Assembly (NCBI GenBank): GCA_002633005.1
Contig: NMRA01000007.1
Coordinates: 1,846,569-1,910,568, forward strand
DNA: 64,000 nucleotides
Origin: Phoronis australis
Taxonomy: Eukaryota; Phoronida; Phoronidae
Reading direction: 5' to 3'
Shown one piece after another: positions 26,853-38,377 of this stretch. The position numbers were made by a program, and so were the translations under genes. The notes beneath the pieces were generated by a model. The model saw nothing but the letters and a program-made list of their open reading frames with translations. It had not been told where the DNA came from and did not search any database. Every line of letters starts with the position of its first letter. The first letter of the stretch is position 1.

Positions 26853-29313
26853 GACATAAACTGTACGAAACAGCTATCAAAAGTTAAGAGCAAAAGTATC
26901 AAACCCAAAAAACACTGATCATTTCAGGATTTGACTTCGGAAATAGTTTCTCTTCATCTCGTAATTAATACACAGCCGAACTACAAAAAAATAATAAAAT
27001 AACCACAAAAATATTTTATGACAATAACATGCATTATAATATTTTTAAGAAACTGTTAATACATTGTATTTCAATAGTATTGCTTTATTAAACCAGATAT
27101 TTCAGTGGTTTTTTCGAAAAGGTGGTAAATGTCAGACAGTTAGTTCCGGTTCCGCAAATTGCAAGGGTAGGTTTTCAGGTTCTTGTGACAGTGTTGTGAA
27201 GTTTTTGCTTTGCCGCTCTAATTTTTTACTGTCAAGTTGAATTTACGGTGCTCATGAATTTTTCTAGTTCCGGGACCACGTTAGACAGCCAGCTAACTCA
27301 GTAGCTGTTTGAAGACTATCGTCAAAATACAGCTAGGTTCTGTCACCACTGCACTTGCACTGTCGTAGTCATACCGTCAGAGGCCCTAAAGTCGTGAGTG
27401 CCCTTAAGTCGTGAACGATCTTATTTCCTCTTCTGCGCGGTACTGCGACATCTGGCGTTGAAGTTTCCAGCGTTCGTCTGCTTACGAACGTCAAACGAAT
27501 ACCGGGACGTGTTCGTATTCACAATATGATAACAAACAGTGAGTGAGCGGCTTCTTTTTTCAAATGTATATTTCACTAATTCACTTTTTTGGGCATTTTT
27601 GGGATATATTTTCGAAAATATTTATCGTTCAGATTTACTCAAACACGCGCTCCAGGGGTAGGTTGAACAATGTATCAAACTGTCCCAGGGTTGATCAAGT
27701 TTTGTAAGGCCAAAACAATAAAATACAAAGCGATAATTGATGCTGGGTTCTTAGCGTTTTACGTGAACAACCTCATTGAAAACGTCTGTGAAAATAAAAG
27801 TTGGGTGCAAAACTTATAACAATTTATTTCAATTGAAACTGAATTGATAAACAATGCAATGCATTTTTATGTCATCTAGAGTAACTGTACGCACTGTAGT
27901 TGACTTGTGAGGTCTTACTTCGTGTATTTCCGTCTAATTGAAACGGTCACGACTTTAGGGCCTCATTCAAAACGGCCGCCAATATCAGCGACCGTTTCAA
28001 AACTCTGCTTACGGAGACAAACAAGGATTAAGATTGTCAAAACACGTATATTTGTGAAGGCTGATATATGTCCATGACATCACATGAGCAGTTGCTAACG
28101 GACATTGGGTAGTATGACAATCGGCACTTATGCTTATATTCACGACTTTAGGTCACCGGTGTATACTATAGGGAGGACAACGTTTTTTTAATTTTTTTTA
28201 CAATACCCATGTGTCATACATTTTTGAAAAGCCCTTGGTGTGAGAAATGAAATGGTGCAAAAATCAGAAAAATTGGATGAGCGGTTGACAAGAAAATGGC
28301 CGATGAAACGCGATGATTATGCGTAAAATATCTGCCTTTTTACATAATTTCGTAAAAAATTAAAGAATATACATGTGCTGCATATAAAAAGATTCGTCTC
28401 ANGCCCTCCCGATAACTTGTAAGCATGTTGAGTGAACATGGGATAATGGAGAATTGATCTTTGACGCGTTTGATTGGCTACCATTTTCGGATACTTTTGC
28501 AAATTTTCAGATTCGCCAAAGAAAGTTTCGGAACACACCATAACACATGATAAAACGTCACAAAACAGCGGTGTTTCTACTAATTCTTAAGCGATCAACT
28601 TACTAAAGTTTGTGGTGGAAAAACATGTTTGTTTTTTGCGTAAGATGTCCTTACTACATGTACCAAATATCCACTACAATATCCCCGATATCGCACCGTG
28701 GCACTGGTCGATCCCTTTGTTAGTGCACAAGCCGTCCGGACAGACAATGGTGACTTAGAAATGTGCGTCACGTTTTTTTTTATCGTATAAGACAGCAAAA
28801 GGGAAAATGACAACCCTATTAATCATCAAATGACGACCACGTCTTTACTTTCAGCAAAGTAGTTTTTGAGTTGCCAAGAAATTCTCAAATCCCTTTACTT
28901 GTTTCTGGGACTATGTGCGCGAAATGTGATTTTTCTTTCACACTTTGTTGCCAACGTAAAGTGGAGGCTTACTCCAGTACTTCAAGTGCGTGAACTCACG
29001 CCTGTGCACCACTCCAAAGCTGCACATCAAAAGAGAACAGCGACAGTCCTAAATGAAAGAGTACACCGGCATTTTTGGCTCTGTTAAGCATCTGGGTGCC
29101 AGTGGCTTGTTTTGAAAACAATTGCTAGCAACGTTTTGAACAGCAGTGTACAAAGTGAGGTATCTGAAAGTTTCGTATGAAACCTAAAAGTCATCTCTGA
29201 GATATGATGTTCCGAAGTTAGCCAAACGTGGACATCCGTAGGCTCCTACAGAACATTAAACTGTAATATTCTGTGTGGCATTACCTGATTGTATGTTATG
29301 GTTTCTTTTTCAG
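26853..29313. other. Head-to-head spacer of CHP1 and NDUFAF1
   Basis: No supported coding sequence. It should contain both promoters and the untranslated first exon of NDUFAF1, since a 3' splice site lies at 29311-29313. A 585-bp inverted-repeat element fills 27380-27964, a related half-site lies at 28141-28153, and an unknown base sits at 28402. Confidence 0.5.
27380..27964. mobile_element. 585-bp element with 18-bp perfect terminal inverted repeats
   Basis: GAGGCCCTAAAGTCGTGA at 27380-27397 is exactly inverted at 27947-27964. A second, internal CTTAAGTCGTGAACG lies next to the left end. No coding capacity is visible and I see no clear target-site duplication, so the class is open. A partial related end (CACGACTTTAGGTCACC) occurs at 28141-28157. 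Confidence 0.75.
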
Positions 29314-29337
29314 TGTTAGTGCCTTCAAGCTCCAGCT

Positions 29338-32300
29338 ATGTCTGTATTACAGAAACTACTAAAGCCGACACATGTCTGTCGGCTACTGACGCCTCCGTCT
29401 CGTCACAAACTTCCAGTGGCAACTGTAATGGGTGTATTTGAAGAAGACAAAAAATCGGGTTACGGCAAAGATCCACCTGGAATCAAAGAGTATCCGCGTA
29501 TGGTCAAAGAAGGTTTTTCAGAACTTGGAGCTGAACTTAACATGCTTAAGGATGAATGGAAAGAAAAGCTCATGTGTGACGCAATGTGGGCGGACAGAGA
29601 CTATCTCCATGGTGATTATCAGTTGCTATGGCAGATGAATAAAGAGGAGGACTTGGATCAGTGGATTGTCACCACTGATCAAGACCACAATGAGGGATTC
29701 AGTGACGCCACTTTAACACTTGGTAAAAATAACTTTGGGGTGTTCAGTGGCCATTTGTCAAGCAGGATGCCAAAAGATGGCGTTGTGGAGAGAAGCGGCT
29801 ACTGCAACATTAGGTCAAAACCAAAAAAGGTGATTCTCTCTCTGTGTTTCAAGCATTTCTAATTAGGTGCATTCTGGGTCACATATGTTTATTCTATGGT
29901 TACAGTGTTATACAAACCTCTAATCATTTTGTACATCTTAATATTCACACCAGTTATAAATATGAACTTTAATTAAAATGGTATATCTACCAGATCAGGC
30001 CTTTATGCAGCGTGCCTCCTAATATGGACCCCTGGGAAAGACACCCAATGTATTATTTGGAAGCCCACTGTCAATAGGAACCTTTCAAGTTTGGACACAC
30101 ACATTGTAATGATTACTAGGAAGCCTATAAAGACTCACATTGGTGGCTCTTCTTCAAAGCAGGAAGAAATATACAATGTATATACAAAGTATATACAATG
30201 TTGCTATGCTCACACTTGGTTGATAGCATTGTAAAAGTCGATCTACATATTTTTTTAGGAAAAATGCTCACTACAGAAAGATTTTTTGTAAACTTAGATG
30301 TAATACCCTTGGTCTATGCATTTTTTGTAAAAAATCTGTATGTTTGGGGGGATTGCTGGGGGTGGGGGGGTTATGCGTCGGAATCATGGATGCCCTGGAA
30401 TATTGGGAACCCCATTTTGGACACCCTATTTCCGAAATCCTGGATAAAGGCCTGTACCAGATGCTATCACTTAGCCTTCTGTGACTGCCCAAATAAAACA
30501 ACTTGATTCTATAGCTGCATAATGTAATATTTTTATCACTAGATGGTGACCCAATACTTGGACAATAGTAAACTACATCTGGAGTTCTCTCATACAGTGT
30601 GGAGTGAGCTTTAATGTAGTTGAATTTTCCAAAATTTATGCAATAAGATTACTAATTATTGGTGTGGATGATAAAATGTTCATTACAAAATGTGCGTGTA
30701 TGGAAGATTGTCAACTATTCTCATCTTGATCTCCTGACATTGAAATTGGGTCCAACGGTAGTCTGTTTCGTGTATTCACAACGCTAAAGGGTTTTCTGGT
30801 ATTTGCTATTGATCAATCTGTTTCTGGTCTCAATATAAAAACAAATGGTAAGCCCTTGGACATTCATTGCTATCATATTTTCAATGCTTACTGGTCAGAA
30901 GGTTTCATTTTACTTTTTGACGTCATCACTAGAAAATGACAGACTACCAAGGCAAATAGAACAATCAGTCACTTGAAGCATCAGAGCGTAATAAACGGTA
31001 ATAAGAGAAATTTGGTCCCAAATTGTTCCTTGCTTAGATTTAATGTGATATCCAGCCTTGGAAATAACAGTTTTGTTAGTGCTTGACCTAGCAGGACATT
31101 TTATCTTGGAAGTAGATCTATCTGCGATTCAATCTTTAACCAGACATGCATGCATACACAAGCTAGGACGTGTTCTTTGTTTGAAATGGTGTATGCCACA
31201 AAATAAAAAAGGGGGTGGAAACAATTGTGTGGGTCATGCCTCTGAATTCTAGGTACAATCCCCAAAATCCCAGTCCTGGACCAGAAACACCATAATCATA
31301 TCTCTAAATTCTACATGTGCATGGAAAAAAATTATGTACGTGGAGATCAAACTCCAATGTGGCAACCATGGTCCAGTTCTGGAGTTTGGACACCAGGAAT
31401 TGATTTTTAGGGTGCTGGTATGGAATTTGATCATAGTTTTGTTTGCTAGTGCAGGAAGTCCTTGGGTTTTGGGGTCAAAACTGTAATTTAGAAGCGTGGC
31501 TACAGAATTGATTTCAGCCCTTGTATATACGTTGAATTTCATCATTAGAGGTAGTATCGCTGAGACATTTCTTTAGACTCCTCGAATTTTAATTTTGTAA
31601 ATGTTTTCAGACTACCGTATGCGATTAGATATTAAAATTAAATGTGCAACTTTGTTGATTAGATCATTTCATTTCCTGCAAAGACATTTCTATTTGTACA
31701 ACAGTAGATCTTTTTCCCTTTCAGAAGTCTTTCAAGCGCCCCATACCTCATAACCTGTCCTGTTTTACTCACCTTCTCATCCGTTGCCGTGGTGATGGGC
31801 GGCAATACACCATAAGTCTGGGTCAGGATTCATACTTTGACCTCACATGGCACGACCAATTCAACTACGTTCTCTACACTAGAGGCGGCCCCTACTGGCA
31901 GCTAACAAAGGTGACCAACAGTGCTGAAAAGTGATGTTATTACGTATGGTGTTGATTTAGGTCAAGGATTGGAAAGGAATACTTCTTGTCACTGAAATGC
32001 CTTTATTAACATGGCTACTGAAGTAATGGCCACTCAAATTATTATCCTTTTTGCCTACAAATGGATGACTGAAAACATTTGTGATCTTGTTAAAGTTTCT
32101 CAGTGACTTACTTTGCTCAGACCAGAAAATTGGGGAAAACGTGTCCACTACTAGCCAAAAATAGAAAGACCAGTCTACCGGTACTGTTTATTTAAACACA
32201 AGCACAAAATATCTACTTTTACGTGAGTGTGCATTTTTCAAGTCAGGTTGCTGATTTGCTTGCAACTCACAACGCATGGCCAGATTTGACAAGTCATTTT

Positions 32301-33241
32301 AATGGAGCAGTAAGTTTGTGGCTTCTGCCAAAAATTTACGTTTGATTTAGGCCACTTGCCATCATGAAATCAGTCTCATAAAGTTCCTTACTGAGGTTAC
32401 AAATGTTTTCGGGGCTTGAGAAGAATTATTTGCTCATTACTGCTTCAGACAAAGGCCATGAAAGTGGTAATGGTAGGATATAACGTGCCCAAATTTTGAG
32501 AACAAGTTTTCTCCACTGGATAACGGGCATCAAATTGGTTCTCAAAATACGGGCACGTTGTATCCAACTATTACCCATGAAAGTACTACTAGCTTGTCAT
32601 GGCAGGTTAATGTCAGTTGCCATGACAGTATGGCCGTCGGGGATTTTAGGCAATATGTTATAACCATTTTCTATTCAAACGATGGGTAAGAATGAGACAG
32701 TGTTGCTTTGAAAGAATGGTTACACTTGGGAAGAAAGTTGTTTTTGACATTAAAACCGGATTTATTGTGGCTTTAAGCCAGTGTATCCAAAAATTCAGTT
32801 CAAAAACACAGATTTTGTGAAAATTGGTTGCCTGAGTGTTGACGTGTTATTTCTGGGTTTGGAAACTACTGATAAATCATGGTGTTGATCGGATGGTGTT
32901 ATATGCGCCAAAAGTAATATGATTCACATCTCAATAGAAATAGGCTAGTTCCATGCCCAAACACTAGGTGGTGTTACTGGTTGCTTAGAAGCTGTAATGG
33001 TGTCTTGCTTTTCCAGATACCATTCTCCAAGTTTTTCCTCTCAGCCAAGGGTCGGATACAGGATAAACAGGAAAGTGTGCTGTTAGATAGGGTAACAACT
33101 CTTGGATTGACATGTGCCGATCAAATCGATGGACCTTTTGAGCTGGAGATTGACTTCATTGGTGTTCAAGTGGACAAGAATTATCGAGAAGAATTTGCAT
33201 ACGAGATGTATGAAGTACCCAGACATCTTATTGGAACATAA
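29338..33241 (+). CDS. NDUFAF1: NDUFAF1 (CIA30), mitochondrial complex I assembly factor
   Basis: NDUFAF1 is a matrix chaperone of the MCIA complex that helps build the membrane arm of respiratory complex I. Coding exons: 29338-29829, 31725-31910, 33017-33241. They join in phase 0 throughout and give 300 aa (human 327). The N-terminus is basic and hydrophobic ([14 protein letters not shown]), as expected for a mitochondrial presequence. The CIA30 domain covers about residues 105-290: [32 protein letters not shown]-like [23 protein letters not shown] and [13 protein letters not shown] all match the family. The chosen ATG is 24 bases after the acceptor at 29313. Intron 1 carries a hAT-type transposon and intron 2 a hairpin MITE. 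The 3' end faces GNPNAT1. Confidence 0.95.
29988..30462 (+). mobile_element. Non-autonomous hAT-type transposon, copy 2
   Basis: Same family and orientation as the element at 20926-21416. The element is 29996-30454 (459 bp), with ends CAGGCCTTTATGCAG and CTGGATAAAGGCCTG, and a perfect 8-bp duplication TACCAGAT at 29988-29995 and 30455-30462. It lies in intron 1 of NDUFAF1. It shares the internal TATACAATGTATATAC palindrome and the GGACACACACATTG segment with copy 1 and has no transposase. Confidence 0.9.
32466..32575. mobile_element. Hairpin MITE in NDUFAF1 intron 2
   Basis: About 110 bp, almost entirely an inverted repeat: GGTAATGGTAGGATATAACG at the left answers the complement of CGTTGTATCCAACTATTACC at the right, continuing into TTTTGAGAAC arms. 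Flanks show CATGAAAGT on both sides (32457-32465 and 32576-32584), a 9-bp duplication, or 8 bp if one T belongs to the element. Related to the elements at 10303-10412 and 1542-1682. Confidence 0.85.
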
Positions 33242-36200
33242 CATTCACTTAAATGTTGTTCTGCACATGGTGAAAAAATACTTTAAAATGTATTTCTCAA
33301 CCTCATGCGTTTGAAGGGATTGTTTTTGAAATTCAATTCGTTTTGACAATTTTCAACTTGTCTGTCAAAGTTAATGTAGGTTCAGATTTGGAATACTCAG
33401 AAAACTGTCAAAGAATAGTTTACTCTTTATTTATTTCATTCAGGTTTAATTTTAATTAAAACAGTTTTAAAAGATTACGCAAATTGTGAGTTAAATGAAG
33501 TGTATGTGGACTACGGTCAATAAGTAAATTTGTTTTATTACAGACTTGTTCCAAAATTATTCATTTCTCATTTTAATGATGAACAATGAGATGATTTGTC
33601 AGCATCCCCCCCGGAGACTCACCAAAGAGGTAGACGGCACATGCAACTCAGAGGGGTCATTTTTTTGTGACCAATTTCCTCACAAAAGGGTGCCTTTAAT
33701 CTCCTATTCTTTCTCCAACAAATCGCTTCAATTTGGGAGTTAGAAAGAAACTATAATTCCTCTTACCAACTGCAAAAATCCGCATACAGGTTTTTAAAAT
33801 AATCTAGTTTTTGGCTACAACATATAACTGAAGCATTTGTTTGGAGTTCAATCACATTCTACAAACAAAATTACTAGGGAGTAAATCAAAGTTAAGTTTC
33901 TTACCCCCCGCACCACCAACTGTCAAACTTGGGAGTGACTCAAAATATTTTGTTTGATATTTGAAAGAAAATTCAGTTGCAAATGTGACATAGACTATTT
34001 GTTGCAAAAAATAAATGTCTTGATAATGAAAGCAGACAAGCAATCTACCAGAGCAGTGACAGTATGGCAAGGGGGCTCAAGCAATATTTTATATACGGGT
34101 GGCCTATTTCTGCCAGCATCTCCCAGGACAAGCATGAATCAAGAAGTTAATTTTTTTTGTTTGTTTAGTGTACACCGAAAATTACGTCTTCCCTTTGGTG
34201 TTCAGTTTGTCATTATTAAATGTGAGATACTCCAGTGATGCATACGTGTTGTTAACTTAAGACAAGGGAATGCACATACCTAGATATAATTCTTTCGAGA
34301 GGTCTCGGCTATCAATGTTTTTGAGGTACAAGATTTTTAGAGTTGGTAATACAATGACAACTTCGCAATTTTCAACCAGTTTCATTTTTCGCAACATTGT
34401 ATATAAATAATTAAAGGCTAAGAGCATAAAAAGGTTAAAACAGTCAAAACTCAGCATTAATCAGTTAAGAATTGTGACTTGCCTTCTTCATGGTGAAAAT
34501 TGCCTGAAAATTTTTAGGAAGATGCATGTCCGGATTTGGGAGATCAAGTCTAGCGCCAGGATATGGGAAGACAGAAAAGAGACAATATTGTGACAATATG
34601 CATCCACATGTGGGTACATACCGTAAAAACGCAGCAAAAATAGCTAAGAATCTAATTTTAATAAAGTCCTCTGTCTGATATACACAATACACAGTGTTTA
34701 ATTGACAAAGTATCACAGCCTCGTCACGATATAAAGTTCAGACAAATAAATAATCAAGAATATATTGACAAATTTCACCTGAAACTCATAACATGGGCAT
34801 CATGCTGACATGCTGAGTTCTGTATAATATACAGCATGGCCCAATCCATAAGTTGGACATCCCAGGATGATTTCTGCTTAAACTATGATGAAACTGCAAA
34901 TTATAAGATTCTAAGTTTTCAACACCCACAAATTCAGTCTCTAAATAGGGTATTACGATACACATCAAAACTGTACAATACAGAAATTTAGAGATTCTAA
35001 CAATTATGTTCTGATCAAGAAATAATACACAGCATACGATGAACATTCAAGAATCTAATGCCAAAAAAGAAATGAAGACATAAAGCTTATAAAGAAGATT
35101 TATGAATCTGTAAGACGCCTTTGTTCCGGCCCTGCATATTCACAGTTGAATCCTTGTGAAAACACGAGAGACCACAAAATTCAAGAGCAAAAAAATTATT
35201 TGAAATCCAGAAGCATTTTGATGTCATGTTGTGATAGCTACAAGATGGCACTTTCAGTTGAGAGTTGATCAGGAAAGGGTTGCCATCAGAGTATCGTCAA
35301 ATGTATATTAGACTGGCAAAAAGATAGTGGCCTGCTTTCTTGCAACTGGTTCCATGTGAAGACCATGTGACATTGGATAATTCTGACATGTCAGTCGAGC
35401 CATTAATTCCAGTCAATCACGGCGCTGTAACACTGCCATTGACCTCTATTTTGGCTCAATAACGATTGTTGCTAACCGAAAGCAGAAAGTTGGTCTTTCA
35501 ATAATTAAGCCTACAACATTTACAGAGCAGATCAATGACTCAGAGAGAATAAATTAGGAAAGTTTTTATGGATATAAGAGCACGTGGCAGACCTCATGAT
35601 CATCTGAATACACGGCCACTAAAACACATCTGACTGAACAAGCAAAAAGTGAAATATATTTACTTTCCTGGCATGTCACAAATGTTTTACTTTCTTTACT
35701 GATACCAGATGAGAATCGGGCTAACAATTAAATACCTTGAACACGCGTTGGCAACACATCTGACTTTTGGAAATGTGTTTTCCCAAGCCAACACCAGACC
35801 ACCAAAGGTCAACCAACAAAACTTTAATCATGTGAGTGCTATGGAATAGCTTACCAGCGTATCCGATTGTGTCACTGAACTAACATGCAGTGCAAGATGG
35901 TTATAGAAGCTGTTTGTACCAATCTCACATCTGAATGGAGTTCAATTATTAATTTGTGAATGGGCTCATCAACTTCAAATTTCTCACCAGTGCCCTTTGT
36001 GATTGTGTGGCTCCATGGCAGTAATGGTTTCAGGGAAATATTTGGAACACATCAAAAAGAAGCTGCTACTGTAGTACACGTGCGGGGGATTTTCACCATA
36101 TCTGCTTTGTGGCAGTCAGACTTAGCAACGGTAATTATGGTAGGTGTGGCCTAACTGCCTTTATCGGAACTATCCAACATAGTAAAGTCTTTTCCATTGC

Positions 36201-38377
36201 CTTCTAAGAAAACTTATGAAAACAAAATACACATATGTACCTTTAAAACAAGGTCAAAAATGGTTCGTTCTAAAATTGTCTCTAATTATAAACATATTCA
36301 CCAACAGCCTTGTTCCTCGTAGCCATGAGCACCCAGTAGCAACTTTTCACCAAGTACAATCACATTATGTACAAAAATATTTCTTTATAAAATGCATGGA
36401 CTGAAATAACCTTTTACACACTATCCAAAGATATTCATGAGACACAACAAAGCTTTCTAACTGGGAAGCAGACACGAACCCCTGGATACATTCACAATTT
36501 ATGTTAATGGAAGATGCCTGTTATACAAATGACCTTCTTAAACTAAGAGCAAGAAATTGCCTGCTGTGTAGCAAATGTCTCCTCCAAGGATCAGCGCAGA
36601 CAGAGTGCTATAAGCCAAGCTGACTGCCTCAACTGAGCATTAGCCGAGCTGACAGCTCATATCAAAGCACGAAAATGTGACAATTGAATGAACTACAAGC
36701 AGTCGCAAGCTTATTCAATTGTTTTCGCCTTGACAGGAACTGTCAGCTCAGATATTTATTCACAAACAGTTCAGCTTGTGGCTGGCCTTACAGGATACAA
36801 AGCCAAAAGAAGCATAGTTGGTTCCAGTCTGTTTTTTATAAAATCGAGATGGTGGTGCAGTATTTTCTTAGTTGTTCACTTTTTCATAAAAAAAACAAAG
36901 TCCATCCGAGACAAGCAAAATGATGCGGGAATTGATTTGTTTACTCATTGCATGGTAAATAATGCCTTATCCTTGTTTATGTACCTTTATGCAGCTTTTC
37001 AAAAACAGCAAGAGACCTTGGCTGAAACTGATGTGGCAGGTATTTTTTTCGTCGGTGATGGTGAGAGCAGGTCTCAAAATGCGTCGGGTATATACCAGAA
37101 CCAGCTATGCTTTTTTGTCCAAATGTCCCCCACAGCAATGAACATTAACACGTTAAGATGTGTTATGCGCAAACAATAGTTCGCTGGTGGGAAACTAAAC
37201 CAAGTGACAAAGAGTTACCTGCTGTGCAGATGCAGGTTACAGCAATGAATTTTAAACATGGTGGGAAATCACCCTTGAAGAAGCACCCCAAGGTTGACCA
37301 AGCATGTATAATATTAGTGAACACTGAATTAAGTCCTTGTTTTTTCCTGAGTAAGAGTTGTCTGCAGCAGTTAATCAAGCTTAGTTGTTTAGATTTAGTA
37401 AAGGAAATCATCTTGCTGCCTGGCAGATGTACCGTGACATCCAACATTTCTGAACCGATGAATAGAGAGCTAGAGATTCAAGATTTTACAATAAATTGAA
37501 CAGTAATTTTGGACTTGCACATAATTCAAGGTATCACCCCTTCCATGCAGTCCAATGACATGAAAATCATACAAACATGAACTTGTTCACAGAGATGCGG
37601 TTTGACACAAAAGAAATTCATATTGCTGTCTTTGTTTTTGAACTTCAAAACAAAGTGAAAACTAACTTCAGCTCGATGGCACAGATGATACTGAATCCTA
37701 GTCATAACAATAATACTTAACCAGAGTTCTGGGAACAGATATCCTGGTAAAATGTATACATTTGATACAAATTCTTAACATTATATTGTTTAGGAAATAT
37801 GACTAATGCTTTGAGACCTTCCGTTTCACATCATGGCGTGTGTCAAAAAACTTTTAATTTTCTGAAAGCCCAAAAATGGAGTTGTGAAATCAGGCAAATT
37901 AACACTTCTGGTTTTCCATGGTTATATTATATTTTGAATGGGTAACAAACCATTTCATTCTTATTTTATCTTATCTTGAATTTGGTCATTTTTGACCTGC
38001 CGATGTAACTCTCAAGATAACATTAATATCAGTACCTTAAACCACGTTGTCTTGAAGACCCAGAAAGTACAGGTCAGATATTTTCTGCAAGATACAAACT
38101 GACAAAGGAAGACGTAGGTACCACCCAAATACCCAAGCAAATATATAATGAACATAGCTTACAGTTACCTTCAAGTTTTTCCTTCTTGTAATATAACCAT
38201 AGATGTAAAAAGCAAATAGATTATTGACTTCACATTCTCACACAATAAGAAGTGTCTCATAACACCTTTTACCAGGATATCGCCCATATGTCTAATGTGT
38301 TTCATGTTGTTTGTTCTTCAGGACTCCTACATTACACTCATCAAACGTTGAGGAGAATTATACAGCCAAAACAGGAG
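33242..38377. other. Tail-to-tail spacer between NDUFAF1 and GNPNAT1
   Basis: Five kilobases without a recognisable gene. The longest frames (163 aa at 36688, 113 aa at 37158) have no domain, biased composition or splice support. The start presumably contains the NDUFAF1 3' UTR and the far end the GNPNAT1 3' UTR. I see no clear repeat structure. Confidence 0.5.

Noticed and set aside
36684-37499. Overlapping plus-strand frames of 163 and 113 codons
   Set aside because: No family resemblance, no coding-like codon pattern, located in an intergenic spacer; consistent with chance open frames in AT-rich DNA.
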